Source of the DNA: Bacillota bacterium
GTDB taxonomy: Bacteria > Bacillota > UBA4882 > UBA8346
Length of the DNA stretch: 64,000 bases
Direction of reading: 5' to 3'
Assembly (NCBI GenBank): GCA_023392595.1
Contig: JAEVYU010000013.1
Coordinates: forward strand, 1 to 64,000
In this document: piece by piece, positions 1 to 9,007 of the stretch
Layout of the letters: each line of letters begins with the position of its first letter
Numbering within the stretch: position 1 is the first letter of the stretch
Translations under genes and position numbers: made by a program
The notes under the pieces: generated by a model
The model's input: only the letters and a program-made list of their open reading frames with translations
What the model was told of the DNA's origin: nothing
The model's database searches: none

Positions 1-635
1 GCGCCATGGATGGCGGCGACATTCAAAAACCCTGGATGAATAAAGGGAGGACCGGAAGCCGTAGGTTCCGGCGGCTTTTTGGTCACTTTTTGGCCGCTCA
101 AAAAGTGACTCAGCCGGTGAAAGCCGTTGACCATAAAAATCGGCATTCATTGGATCCCAAATACAAATAAGACTTCTGTTTTTGGAGGCATACTCCACGC
201 TCACTGACAAAGACCCCGGCATCCAAAAATTCATTCCCGACATTTTAAATCCAAATTATCTACCGGCACTGATTTAAAATCCGTATAATCAGTTAAATCC
301 GTTAAATCCTGGTTCGGATGATGTTTTAGGCGATAATAAAAAGCCCCCGAAATAGACCCGAATTTCTGATGCCGGGAAAGGGTAGGGGCTAGAAAGAAGG
401 CATGTCCCATGAAATCCATTCTGGAAGAATTATTTTACGGCCATATCTTACCCTTCGAACGGATCGTTCCCCAAGATCCCGGATATCGTCCCTTAAACCA
501 AAAAAAATCCGATATTTTATTCATTAAGATTTAAACCATTCAGGAAATGAATTTCACCCTTCTTTAATTGGTATTTAATGGAAAAATATGATAATTTGGA
601 CAGTTCCAAAAAAATAATAAAAAGGAGTGGTGAAC
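1..635. other. Gene-free start of window with repeat-like hairpins
   Basis: No convincing gene was found here. An open frame runs from the edge to a TAA near 170 but is basic, has no recognisable domain and overlaps strong hairpins, so it is more likely structured repeat DNA. A 10-bp perfect stem (GTCACTTTTT, 82-91, with 100-109) has an 8-nt loop. Just upstream, CCGGAA/TTCCGG (52-57/66-71) and AAGCCG/CGGCTT (56-61/72-77) are competing stems. At about 267-310 a degenerate AAATCCGT-type unit recurs several times. A minus-strand frame at 231-419 has no domain and was not called. The AT-rich stretch 500-620 should hold the promoter of the PHP gene, but no clear -35/-10 pair was seen. Confidence 0.6.
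82..109. repeat. Perfect 10-bp inverted repeat with 8-nt loop
   Basis: GTCACTTTTT at 82-91 pairs with AAAAAGTGAC at 100-109 around the loop GGCCGCTC. Hairpins of this style recur in many bacterial genomes as dispersed intergenic repeats (general knowledge). No second full copy was noticed in this window. Confidence 0.6.
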
Positions 636-2213
636 ATGAAACTTGATCGTAGTATCCCGGTAATCCTTATTGCCTTGTTGCTGATCCCCTTTGTAACAAC
701 CTATGCGGCAAGCGGCCAAACTTCGGAAGAAAGCGCATTGCAAACCCAGATAACTCAGACCCTTTCGGAAGTTGATTCCCCGGCTTTTACCAGTTCAGTA
801 CCTAGCGGCGAGTTTATTGTCAGGTCTTATCAATTGGTGAAGAATCGCAAACCCGATGCCTTTGAATTTTATTACTGCAAATTACTGGTTTCCAAAAATC
901 ATCTGACCCGAAGTAATCTGCTGGCCTTACTGATGGCCGGGGATGACAATGAAATTAGCTGGGATCAATGCCGGAAATTTATCCAAGCCGGACCCACCAA
1001 ATTTTTAAGAAATACCAGCGGGATTCATCAAGACGTTCAAGCGGTGCAAAATACTCCCCAGGACAAAATGCTCCGCGATTATCAAAGAAAATCAGGACCG
1101 GCCAAAGCTTCATCCCCAAGTTTAAAACTTGGAAATACGGGCGGCGGTTCAAGTCCAACTTTAGCAGCCAATGCAGTTTTATCTTCTAATATTCCTTACG
1201 ATACCTATAACACCTATTTTGGATATCTCCATGCCCATACCAGTTTTTCCGATGGCAAGGGCACTCCGGCGGAAGCCTATCAATACGCTCGCAATAGCGG
1301 CAAGCTGGACTTTTTTGCCGTGACCGACCATGGTGAAATGATTGTTTTTTGGCCCTGGGATAAAAAATGGCGGAAAATAAAATCGGCAGCCGATGATTAT
1401 TACGTCCCCGGATCTTTTGTCACCCTTTGGGGTTTTGAATGGACCAATCCTCTTCTGGGGCATTGCAACATCATCAACACCAGTAGTTATACCAATTGCT
1501 TATCCAATATCACCCTTGACAGTTTATACGGCTGGTTAAAAGATCGGCCCGAAGGTTTCGGGATTTTCAATCATCCCGGCGATTATGACTCTTTGGGAAT
1601 TGAATTCTGGCATCTGGACCCGACCGATAGCGGAGTGGTTCCCCAAATGGTGGGCATTGAAACCTGGAATGGTTCCAATGGCTTCAAAGAATATTACGAT
1701 AAGAATAACTGGTCTTCCTGCGACTATAGTTATATGGATACCGGAAATCGAAATGGCTGGCAACTAGGGGCTTTAGGCAACCAGGACAATCATGAAAAAA
1801 GCTGGGGTACTAAAAATCAGTTCCGCACGGCGGTCTTGGCCAAGGAATTGACCAGGGAAGGAATTATTGGAGCTTACCGGGCCCGAAGGTTCTATGCGAC
1901 GGAGGATCAAGACTTGTATTTGGATTTCCGGTGCTCCGGATATCCCATGGGCTCCCAAATCAGCGGAGTGAACCGCAATTTCACCGTGACCGCTTCCGAT
2001 AAAAGTGGAGATACCTTTAGCGAGGCGCGTTTATACCGCAATGGCGATTTGATTGAAACCAAGCCCCTCTCCGGCAGTTCCGTCAATGTGACTTTTACCG
2101 ATTACGCGGCCACCGGTAATGCTTACTATTATGTGGTGATACAAGAAAACGATGATAATGACGGGAATGGAATCAATGACGAGGCGATTTCTTCGCCGAT
2201 TTGGATTCGGTGA
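636..2213 (+). CDS. Secreted PHP-domain metallohydrolase (CehA/McbA-like)
   Basis: Predicted exported metal-dependent hydrolase of 525 residues. The ATG at 636 is preferred over the GTG nine bases earlier because AAGGAG at 622-627 sits 8 nt before it. Residues 1-25 form a signal peptide. The first about 190 residues carry no domain I recognise. The PHP domain starts with LHAHTSFSDG (His199 and the next His two on), followed by AVTDHGEM, FNHPGDYD and GNQDNHE, which supply the usual metal ligands. The C-terminal about 90 residues look like an Ig/FN3-type beta domain. CehA/McbA-type members hydrolyse esters, carbamates or phosphoesters, but the substrate here is unknown. The gene is monocistronic, with a terminator directly behind it. 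Confidence 0.8.
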   Translation: MKLDRSIPVILIALLLIPFVTTYAASGQTSEESALQTQITQTLSEVDSPAFTSSVPSGEFIVRSYQLVKNRKPDAFEFYYCKLLVSKNHLTRSNLLALLMAGDDNEISWDQCRKFIQAGPTKFLRNTSGIHQDVQAVQNTPQDKMLRDYQRKSGPAKASSPSLKLGNTGGGSSPTLAANAVLSSNIPYDTYNTYFGYLHAHTSFSDGKGTPAEAYQYARNSGKLDFFAVTDHGEMIVFWPWDKKWRKIKSAADDYYVPGSFVTLWGFEWTNPLLGHCNIINTSSYTNCLSNITLDSLYGWLKDRPEGFGIFNHPGDYDSLGIEFWHLDPTDSGVVPQMVGIETWNGSNGFKEYYDKNNWSSCDYSYMDTGNRNGWQLGALGNQDNHEKSWGTKNQFRTAVLAKELTREGIIGAYRARRFYATEDQDLYLDFRCSGYPMGSQISGVNRNFTVTASDKSGDTFSEARLYRNGDLIETKPLSGSSVNVTFTDYAATGNAYYYVVIQENDDNDGNGINDEAISSPIWIR

Positions 2214-2239
2214 TGAATAGAGTGTGAATCAAGGGTGCT

Positions 2240-2277
2240 GAGAGTGTTGAGTATAACGACTCAACACTCTCTTTTTT
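2240..2277 (+). terminator. Intrinsic terminator after the PHP gene
   Basis: Thirteen-base arms (GAGAGTGTTGAGT, 2240-2252, and its exact complement, 2259-2271) enclose a 6-nt loop and are followed at once by TTTTTT. This is a strong rho-independent terminator 26 bases after the PHP stop codon. Confidence 0.92.
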
Positions 2278-2399
2278 ATCTTTTATTGTATTAAAAGGGA
2301 AAAGCAGGAAATCAACAAATGATACCGAATATCTAAATATCAAAATCGGTCGGGAAATTTAAAATATCATTTATTTCATAAAATATTAAGGGTGAATCA

Positions 2400-3035
2400 A
2401 TGAAGAAACAGGCGTTCATCGTAATTTTTATTTTTTTACTTTATTCTGTAGGTGAAGGGAAAGTCGACCATCAAATCAGTATCCCTCAATGGAATTATCA
2501 GAATGCCGAGGCCTTGATTCTTGAGCAGCGAATTAAGGAAGCAGCCCAGGAGGATCAAAAGTATTCGATTTCCCGAATCGCATTTTATCATATTGCATTG
2601 CCAGCGGATATAACTGAATATAACGACTTGGACAAAAATTCAGTTTTAGTGATTACTGCAATTGCTCAAAATCCCGACGAACTTCCACTAAAAAGTGTTT
2701 ATATTCTTTATCATAATAAAAAAATTATTTTGGAGCCTATTTTATCGAAAAATATATTGATTCAGGATGAATTCGTTAAAAAGGTTTTTGGCAGTTACCG
2801 GCAGGATAGTTTTTATTTCTTCCCAATTTATCTCCAATTAGCAGAAAGCCAATTAACGGTGGATTGGGCTATCAAGCGTGAAGGATTTGCAGTTGCCAAA
2901 TTTTCCGACGATAAAAGAATTCCAATTGATTTTGCATATGATGACAAAGATATTGCAATTCAAACCGGCAAAGTCAATGACGATGTTTTGAAACAGATTT
3001 TGAAGCGGGAGTATTCCATTATTGAACAGAACTAA
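2400..3035 (+). CDS. Hypothetical exported protein
   Basis: Encodes 211 residues with a signal peptide at the start (MKKQAFIVIFIFLLYSVGEG). AAGGGTGA lies shortly before the ATG. The mature part is rich in Tyr, Phe, Asp and Lys, has no cysteine and no motif I recognise. It may be envelope-attached or periplasmic. The next gene also encodes a secreted protein of unknown function and could be co-transcribed (55-70 bp gap), but the two sequences are not obviously related. Confidence 0.65.
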   Translation: MKKQAFIVIFIFLLYSVGEGKVDHQISIPQWNYQNAEALILEQRIKEAAQEDQKYSISRIAFYHIALPADITEYNDLDKNSVLVITAIAQNPDELPLKSVYILYHNKKIILEPILSKNILIQDEFVKKVFGSYRQDSFYFFPIYLQLAESQLTVDWAIKREGFAVAKFSDDKRIPIDFAYDDKDIAIQTGKVNDDVLKQILKREYSIIEQN

Positions 3036-3105
3036 CTAAAATTGAATCTCACAGTAGGTTTGAAAACAGGACTTACGTAAAATCGATACAATGAGGTTAA
3101 AAATG

Positions 3106-3849
3106 ATGAAGCGATTTTTTAAAATCGGAATTTTGATGGTATGTTTTTGTCTGGGGGCTTTCACGATAACAGTTGGGTATTCCGAAAGTTCTGTGCGGGT
3201 TGACCAAGTAAAAGCAAAAATTGACCGAATGTTATTTTCCGACGACTACCGATATGAAATTATTAAGGTATCGGATATCGTGAGCGATCTTTGTGCGGTG
3301 GCGATTGTTCCGCCATACCGTGAGTTTCCCAATATAGTGGTCTTTAAAATCAATCCTGATCAAGGCGAGTTCAATCGAGTCTATGAAGGATTATGTTTGG
3401 GAATACAGGATAAACCATCGGGGAAAACCGATCTCCATACGCTTGGAATGGGGGCTGATATGCAAATTAGTGAGGGTGCCAATCAATTCGATAATAGCTC
3501 TGTTCGGCAGATGATCGAAATCAGTAATCAAAGTGGAATGGTAACAATTCCGTATCCGTATTTTGTACACCTGCACCCGATGGGAACAGAGGCCTATACC
3601 ATCGATAAAACCGGATTTTATGGTTTCGCTTTGAAGTTGTTGGGAAATGTTTATAATAAATATCCCCAAAACTCCTGTATGATGTATGATATGCCGAATT
3701 TGAAAGATTTCCAATTTAGTTTGGAAGATGGCAAGTACACTATTATCGCTACTACAGATAATCAGCAGCTGTGGAAGGTAACTTTTGACGGGGTCGATCA
3801 AGATAACCGATATTTGTTGAATAAAAAAATCGCAGTGAAGGCGATATAG
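3106..3849 (+). CDS. Hypothetical exported protein
   Basis: Encodes 247 residues from the ATG at 3106, which lies 7 nt after GAGGT; ATGs at 3103 and 3091 are in frame. The N-terminus (MKRFFKIGILMVCFCLGAFT) is a typical signal peptide; a Cys in its hydrophobic part lacks a clear lipobox. The mature chain has a His-containing segment (YPYFVHLHPMG, about residues 150-160) and ends without a membrane anchor. No family was recognised. It converges on the minus-strand block that ends at 3977, with no clear terminator in the gap. That gap contains a short open stretch reading HPDTDGDLAKHILEYLGF that may be a gene remnant. Confidence 0.6.
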   Translation: MKRFFKIGILMVCFCLGAFTITVGYSESSVRVDQVKAKIDRMLFSDDYRYEIIKVSDIVSDLCAVAIVPPYREFPNIVVFKINPDQGEFNRVYEGLCLGIQDKPSGKTDLHTLGMGADMQISEGANQFDNSSVRQMIEISNQSGMVTIPYPYFVHLHPMGTEAYTIDKTGFYGFALKLLGNVYNKYPQNSCMMYDMPNLKDFQFSLEDGKYTIIATTDNQQLWKVTFDGVDQDNRYLLNKKIAVKAI

Positions 3850-3976
3850 AAATTTTTAAAACAGCCAATACCAAGACATCCTGATACTGATGGGGATTTA
3901 GCAAAACATATTCTGGAATACCTTGGATTCAAAAGAGAATATGAATTAGGTTCGCCAAAAATGATCTTGGTTTGGT

Positions 3977-4531
3977 TCACCTTGATACTTTTAATAATTT
4001 TCTTACTTTTTCTTCCGACGCGTCTCTCTCGCCGGTTTTGGTCCCCAGCATCGGTAAAGACAGCTTTCTGCGCTCTAATTCCCCGGCGATGATTTCCATA
4101 AAAACTCCCTTGCCCGGCTGTTCCGCTCCATCGAGGGAAGTGGTCTCTATGCCGCAACTGGGAGAGCGGTTGACTCCAATGATTCCGAATATTTCAAAGT
4201 CATAGCGCAGGTATTGATCGATTTGATAAGCCAGTTCTTCGGCTTTGGTTTGCAAGAGCTTCCGGTATTTTTCTTGCTGCAGTAAATTTCGGATCCGGCT
4301 GTTTTCCTGAAGCAATTCCCGGTTGGCGCCTTCTTTATCCTGGCGGTCCAAACCCAGACATAATAATTCGGGGCAGGGCAGCTGAATGATGCCGATGTTT
4401 TGGGCCATCAACAACTGGATAATCCCGCTGAATTGGCTTGGCAGGTCGGCGGTTCCGTCGGAAATGGAGTTTTGATTTAACAGACAATGGGAGGTGATCA
4501 CTAATTTTCTGCTGCGGTTATCGTTGAACAC
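3977..4531 (-). CDS. TudS-related (DUF523-like) putative desulfidase
   Basis: Encodes 184 residues from a GTG placed directly after the coaBC stop codon, with AAAGGGG upstream, so translation is probably coupled to coaBC. The early motif TSHCLLNQNS, CPELLCLG in the middle, and GVNRSPSCGIETT supply cysteines in the positions typical of the DUF523/TudS superfamily. TudS proteins use a [4Fe-4S] cluster to desulfurate thiouracil (known of the family). This more distant subgroup has no assigned substrate. Residues 60-110 are charged and probably helical. It is the last gene of the minus-strand block that begins with the aminotransferase at 7943. Confidence 0.72.
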   Translation of the reverse strand: MFNDNRSRKLVITSHCLLNQNSISDGTADLPSQFSGIIQLLMAQNIGIIQLPCPELLCLGLDRQDKEGANRELLQENSRIRNLLQQEKYRKLLQTKAEELAYQIDQYLRYDFEIFGIIGVNRSPSCGIETTSLDGAEQPGKGVFMEIIAGELERRKLSLPMLGTKTGERDASEEKVRKLLKVSR

Positions 4532-5737
4532 TCAGATCGCCCCTTTCGATTTTATTTGAATCCGGTCCAGAATGATATGGCTCAGTTCCAGTTTGCTCAT
4601 TAACGGAAATTCCTCGACCTTTCCGGAGGCATCAAGGATTTTGACAATATTGGTTTCAGTGCCGAACCCCGCGCCTTCCTGGGTCAAATCGTTGGCCACG
4701 ATGAAATCCAGGTTTTTTTGGATTAGCTTTGCCCCGGCATATTCCTGAACCTTTTGAGTTTCAGCGGCGAAACCTACCAGAAAACGGGTTCCTTTCACTT
4801 TTCCGAGTTCCGCCAGAATATCGGTGGCCTTTTCCAGTTCCAACGTAAGCAATCCAGCCCCTTTTTTGATTTTTTGGGAGGATTTTTGTTTCGGGGTGAA
4901 GTCGCCCACCGCGGCGGCCATGATGATAATATCCATTTTCAGGTGATTTTCCATGACGGCCCGGTGCATTTCAGCGGCGGATTCCACAGCGATAAAGGAA
5001 TCGAGTCCAAAGGGTTTGGGGAGCGCAACCGGACCGGATATTAAAGTCACATTCGCGCCCCGGAATACCGCCGCTTCCGCAAGGGCGTACCCCATTTTGC
5101 CGGAAGAATGATTGGATATGAAACGGACCGGATCAATGGCTTCCCGGGTGGGACCCGCTGTGATCAAGATTTTTTTCCCCGAAAAATCCTGAGGTTTTGT
5201 CAGTAATTTTTCGATCTCCGCCACGATGGTTTCCACAGGGGCTAATTTCCCCTCGCCAACATCCCCACAGGCGAGTCTCCCGGATGCCGGCGGGATAAAT
5301 CGGAATCCCAGGCTTTTCAAACGGTTTATATTGGCTTGGACGATTGGATGGTTATACATATTGGTATTCATGGCGGGTGCTATCAAAACCGGGGCTTTCG
5401 TTGCCATCACCGTGGTGGAAAGCATGTCGTCGGCGATTCCGGCGGCCAGTTTTCCGATAATATTGGCGGTTGCAGGCGCGATAACCAAAAGATCGGCCTT
5501 TTTGGCCAGGGAAATATGTTCGATTTCCCAGTTGGCGGTCTTTTCAAACATATCCATGATCACTTTATTCTGGCTGATACTTTGAAGGCTCAGGGGAGTG
5601 ATAAATTCAGCGGCGTTTCGGGTCATGATGCAATCGACATGGGCGCCTTTTTTTACGAGATTGCTCACAATGTCACAGGCCTTATAGGCGGCAATGCCGC
5701 CGCTAATTCCAAGGACGATGTTTTTATTTTGCAACAT
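4532..5737 (-). CDS. coaBC: Bifunctional PPC decarboxylase / phosphopantothenate-cysteine ligase
   Basis: Performs two steps of coenzyme A synthesis: joining 4'-phosphopantothenate to cysteine and decarboxylating the product. The 401-residue length is normal. The N-terminal flavoprotein half (1-185) shows VLGISGGIAAYKA, APAMNTNMYNHP (the PxMNxxM loop) and ACGDVGEGKLAP with the essential Cys. The C-terminal CoaB half starts near ITAGPTREAIDPVRFISN and contains NHSSGKMG and FAAETQ. It lies 58 bp after the P1 peptidase gene and abuts the TudS-like gene, consistent with one transcript. CoA also supplies the phosphopantetheine arm for the carrier domains of the polyketide synthase elsewhere in the window. 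Confidence 0.97.
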   Translation of the reverse strand: MLQNKNIVLGISGGIAAYKACDIVSNLVKKGAHVDCIMTRNAAEFITPLSLQSISQNKVIMDMFEKTANWEIEHISLAKKADLLVIAPATANIIGKLAAGIADDMLSTTVMATKAPVLIAPAMNTNMYNHPIVQANINRLKSLGFRFIPPASGRLACGDVGEGKLAPVETIVAEIEKLLTKPQDFSGKKILITAGPTREAIDPVRFISNHSSGKMGYALAEAAVFRGANVTLISGPVALPKPFGLDSFIAVESAAEMHRAVMENHLKMDIIIMAAAVGDFTPKQKSSQKIKKGAGLLTLELEKATDILAELGKVKGTRFLVGFAAETQKVQEYAGAKLIQKNLDFIVANDLTQEGAGFGTETNIVKILDASGKVEEFPLMSKLELSHIILDRIQIKSKGAI

Positions 5738-5795
5738 CGGATCACGTTCTTTCTGTCAACAGTTTTGATAAGGAATCGTCAGCCTTAACCATGGT

Positions 5796-6770
5796 TCAAA
5801 TCCTGCTTGTCTTTAGCGGTGGAGGTTGAATTACGCTATTGTGAATCGCTTTTTCCAAAGCATCGGCGGCGGCTATACCAATCAAATCCACCAGTGTATT
5901 CACTGAAACAGGCGGTTCGATTCTTTCTCCCGAGAGGGAGGAGAGGGCGAAAACAATGTCACCGTCCAGACTGGTATGTACGGGATAAATCGCCCGGGCC
6001 ATGCCGTCATGGGCAAGCTCCGCAACTTTCATCAGTTGGGTTTTATGCAGTTTTACGTTGGTCGCAATAACCCCCAGGGTGGTGTTTTGGGGCGAAAAAT
6101 TCATCAATCCCGATAAGGCCTTAAATTCATTTATATTGTGGATATCGTAAAGTTCCTGCCGGTTATCGACAGTATCCGGACTGATTACATCGCCGACTGC
6201 ATTGGTCACCACAAAAGCCGCCACAACAATATCTTTGGCCAATATTTGAGAGGCTATGCCGAAACCGCCTTTGCTTTTTTTCCCCTTCAACCATTTACCG
6301 GTGGTCGCTCCGTTACCGACGCCGAGATTCCCTTGCATTCCGTTATCATAAGAGCAATTGGCCGCGGCCTGGAAACCGTTTTCTTTCGTTGGCCTGGTAT
6401 TCCGGCTTTCCTTTAAATCATTAATCACTGCGCCGGTTATTCCAGGGACCAATTGGCCGCTGCGGCGGTTGCCAATGCCCTGACTTTCCAAGTATTCCAA
6501 TACTCCGAAGGCTGATTCCAGGCCATAAATGCTTCCTCCGGTTAGTACCACGGCGTGTACGAGTTTACCGGCTGATTTGGGATCATAAGCAGGAGTATTG
6601 AGGGTTCCGGTACCTGATCCTCTGATATCGATGCCGATTTCGGCGCCGTCTTCGGCGATAAAAGCGGTAACCCCGGTCAATTCTTTAGGGTTTGTATAGT
6701 GTCCGACTTTTACTCCGACTCTACGGAGCAATTCATTGTCTTTGTGAGTCAATATGGGAAACCCTTTCAT
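5796..6770 (-). CDS. P1-family (S58) N-terminal-nucleophile peptidase/amidase
   Basis: Encodes 324 residues of the DmpA/NylC-type peptidase family, which mature by self-cleavage before a Ser or Thr that then becomes the nucleophile. The predicted cleavage lies in NTTLGVIATN, between Asn229 and Thr230, leaving alpha and beta chains of about 229 and 95 residues. VGHYTNPKELTGVTAF near the start and VLTGGSIYGLESAFGVLEYL are family hallmarks. Relatives act on beta-aminopeptides, D-amino-acid amides or 6-aminohexanoate oligomers; specificity cannot be read from sequence. No signal peptide was seen, so it is likely cytoplasmic. It sits between the aminotransferase and coaBC in the same direction with short gaps. 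Confidence 0.85.
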   Translation of the reverse strand: MKGFPILTHKDNELLRRVGVKVGHYTNPKELTGVTAFIAEDGAEIGIDIRGSGTGTLNTPAYDPKSAGKLVHAVVLTGGSIYGLESAFGVLEYLESQGIGNRRSGQLVPGITGAVINDLKESRNTRPTKENGFQAAANCSYDNGMQGNLGVGNGATTGKWLKGKKSKGGFGIASQILAKDIVVAAFVVTNAVGDVISPDTVDNRQELYDIHNINEFKALSGLMNFSPQNTTLGVIATNVKLHKTQLMKVAELAHDGMARAIYPVHTSLDGDIVFALSSLSGERIEPPVSVNTLVDLIGIAAADALEKAIHNSVIQPPPLKTSRI

Positions 6771-6794
6771 TGTTAACGAATTGATTTACAACCC

Positions 6795-7943
6795 TCAACG
6801 CGCCAAATATTCACCGAGCTTTTCCAGGGCTGCGGGGAAATTACTTCGCCCCAGCCCGATCCGGAAATGGTTTCGCGGACAAGTTTCCGTGTTTAGGCCG
6901 AGATCCTGTCCGTATTCAAACACGCTACCCGGGAGGATCATTAAGTTCTTTTTGATGACCACATCTTCGCAAAAGGTTTCTACCGGGCTTCCGGTAATCA
7001 AAGCCGGGAAGGCGGTCGAACCAGCCTTGGGAGCAAGCCAGCGGAAGGTCTCCGGGTATTTTCCAAAGAATTCTCCGGCAAGGGCCAGGTTCTTTTGAAT
7101 AATTTTGAAACTTCTGGCGATTAACTGTTCTTTAGCCTTCAAAGCGATGAGGGCCAGAGCTTCGCTGGGAGCGCTGCCGCAAATGGTGGTATAATCCTTT
7201 AAACTGGCGCAGCGAGCCATTAGGGCACTGTCTCCGGTAGCCAGCCAGCCGATACGCAGTCCCGGGAGGCCGAAAGTTTTGGAAAGGCCGAATAAAGAGA
7301 CGCCTTTTTCATAAACATCGGCCACCGCCGGCAAACGGTCGGCCGGATGGTGTTCCGATAACCAATACATTTCATCGGATAATATATAGAGATTATTTCG
7401 TCTTGCCAGGTCAATCATTTCTCCGAAAAGTTCCCGTGAGGGCAAAAAACCACTGGGATTATGGGGAAAGTTTACGATTAATAATTTTGTCCGGTGGTCA
7501 ATGCCGTTTTCCAGCTTATTCAAATCCAAGGCCCAATGTCCATCGTTCTTAGCTTCCAACGGCCAGGACGTAACTTTACAGCCTAAAGCGCGCGGTATCT
7601 CCAGCAGCGATTGATAGGCCGGGCAAATGGAAATTACGCCATCACCCGGTTGCAAGATGGCGTTCAAAGCAATCAAGATGCCCTCTTCGGGGGTGATCAC
7701 CAAGAGATCTTCCGCTGAAATCTTTTGGTATAGCCCGGCAATGGTCTCTCTAAGCTCCGGATGCCCTTTGGATTCAGTGTAACCCAGCTTTAGACCGGAC
7801 CACATTTTCTTCCCGCCATCATCGGCATATTCCAGTAATTCCGGAATCGTTAAACTCTCACAATCCGAAGGGCTTAACAGATACTCCACATTAAATTCAT
7901 ATTTGGCAAAATAACGTTCCAGTTTGAAATCATTGAATTGCAT
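6795..7943 (-). CDS. PLP-dependent aminotransferase, class I/II
   Basis: Encodes 382 residues of fold-type I aminotransferase. The cofactor lysine is predicted as Lys222 in GLSKTFGLPGLRIGW. Other marks are ISICPAYQSLLE, NFPHNPSGFLPSRE (the conserved Asn-Pro region), ILSDEMYWL (the Asp that contacts the pyridine ring) and NHFRIGLGR with the substrate-carboxylate Arg near the C-terminus. The substrate is unknown; the capreomycidine-synthase/class I-like pattern does not fix it. It is the first gene of a four-gene minus-strand block (aminotransferase, P1 peptidase, coaBC, TudS-like). The gap to the kinase gene upstream on this strand is 65 bp. Confidence 0.85.
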   Translation of the reverse strand: MQFNDFKLERYFAKYEFNVEYLLSPSDCESLTIPELLEYADDGGKKMWSGLKLGYTESKGHPELRETIAGLYQKISAEDLLVITPEEGILIALNAILQPGDGVISICPAYQSLLEIPRALGCKVTSWPLEAKNDGHWALDLNKLENGIDHRTKLLIVNFPHNPSGFLPSRELFGEMIDLARRNNLYILSDEMYWLSEHHPADRLPAVADVYEKGVSLFGLSKTFGLPGLRIGWLATGDSALMARCASLKDYTTICGSAPSEALALIALKAKEQLIARSFKIIQKNLALAGEFFGKYPETFRWLAPKAGSTAFPALITGSPVETFCEDVVIKKNLMILPGSVFEYGQDLGLNTETCPRNHFRIGLGRSNFPAALEKLGEYLAR

Positions 7944-8008
7944 CGTATCACAACCTTTTCACGTTTCCCTGCTTTATTTTAGGTTATCGGAACTTCGTTT
8001 GCAACCAA

Positions 8009-8506
8009 TTAGAAATTTCTTTCGATCCGCCGGACTTGGGTAAGGGTTTCGGTTTCCCCATGGTTATTGAAGATTTTATCGCATTGAAAGTCCGGCTCTT
8101 CGAAATAGGCATTGATCTTGCAGGCATATTCCGGCGTTACCATATTGTTTCGTTTTCGAATTCTTTTTTCGATAACCCTTGGTTCGGCATCCACCCAAAC
8201 CCAGCGCATCATCGGAAATTCTTTTCTCAAATCGTGGCGGTTGATGTTTTTAAATAGTCCCTGGGTAATGACAATCTTTTTTTCAGTCGGGAGGAGCGCT
8301 CTTATTTTTAGCTTCACGATGTCGAAATAGCGAGCCCGCATTTCCGCTGTGAACGTTTGTTTACTTTTGACGGCTTGAACCATCTCCGGAGTTAGATCCA
8401 TATCCGCGTCATACCAATAATAGCCGAATTCTTTTTCAAAAAACCGGGCCAGATAATTCTTTCCGGCCCCGGTTTTGCCGAAAAGCATTAATATCCGATT
8501 GCCCAT
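8009..8506 (-). CDS. Small P-loop ATPase/kinase
   Basis: Encodes 165 residues from an ATG at 8506 preceded by AAAGGA; earlier in-frame ATGs (8524, 8563) have poor ribosome sites, and the one at 8563 lies within the leader hairpin. Walker A is GKTGAGKN (about residues 9-16), followed by DADMDLTPEMV and a basic lid-like stretch, EKRIRKRNNMVTPEYACKI. The layout resembles small nucleoside- or shikimate-kinase-like P-loop proteins, but no specific substrate motif was recognised. An intrinsic-terminator-like hairpin just before the ribosome site suggests control by attenuation. Confidence 0.65.
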   Translation of the reverse strand: MGNRILMLFGKTGAGKNYLARFFEKEFGYYWYDADMDLTPEMVQAVKSKQTFTAEMRARYFDIVKLKIRALLPTEKKIVITQGLFKNINRHDLRKEFPMMRWVWVDAEPRVIEKRIRKRNNMVTPEYACKINAYFEEPDFQCDKIFNNHGETETLTQVRRIERNF

Positions 8507-9007
8507 AAGATAATCCTTTTTCATCCTTTCCAAACATAAAAAATGCCTTCCCGACATTGTCAAGAAGGCATCATAAAAATATGAACAGCGCCATTCTTGA
8601 TTCTGTCTCAGTCCTTTTGCGGATCAAAGCAGAATACCAAACCGCTATCTATTATCTATTCATTTTCGAATGGATAAACACCGACCGGGAACTCAAATGG
8701 TCTCTACCATATTGAATGATATTCAGAGTCGCTTGGTTTTTGATTGAAATCAGCCGGATTACCGATTATTTACCCATTATTAAGAAAAATAAGGGTATAC
8801 AATCATTCCATATTTGCAATAAATTTTAAACTTTTTTAGAACGAAAGTAAAGTTAACGATTGTTAAACAACTGACAAAAATCGCTCCCGGTTTGACCGAC
8901 AACCAGTCATTTTTTTGAATTTTTAGTTTTGAAACCGAGAACCATTTTTTGCAGGAACTCCCGCCAGCCCGTCGAAAGATTAATACACACTTGGAACGAG
9001 GGAGAAA
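8507..9007. other. Divergent intergenic region
   Basis: Five hundred bases separate the kinase (minus) and the helicase (plus). Apart from the attenuator-like hairpin at 8538-8571, no gene was seen. The stretch 8760-8960 is AT-rich and should carry both promoters, but no high-quality -35/-10 pair with correct spacing was found. The minus-strand leader of up to 200 nt before the hairpin contains no riboswitch core I recognise. Confidence 0.5.
8538..8571 (-). terminator. Attenuator-like hairpin before the kinase gene
   Basis: Read on the minus strand, ATGCCTTC (8571-8564) pairs perfectly with GAAGGCAT (8550-8543) and runs into TTTTTT. No gene precedes it on this strand for at least 430 bases, and it ends about 30 nt before the kinase start. 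This fits a leader attenuator better than the terminator of another gene. Confidence 0.6.

Noticed and set aside
231..419. Minus-strand open frame of 62 codons
   Set aside because: Repetitive segment DLTDLTDYTDF reflects the degenerate DNA repeat; no ribosome site and no domain.
3850..3976. Open stretch reading HPDTDGDLAKHILEYLGF and a hydrophobic tail
   Set aside because: No start codon or ribosome site, and it runs into the opposite-strand gene. Possibly a remnant, but too short to assign.
5738..5795. tRNA-like GGTTCAAATCC sequence
   Set aside because: No acceptor, D or anticodon arms can be built around it.
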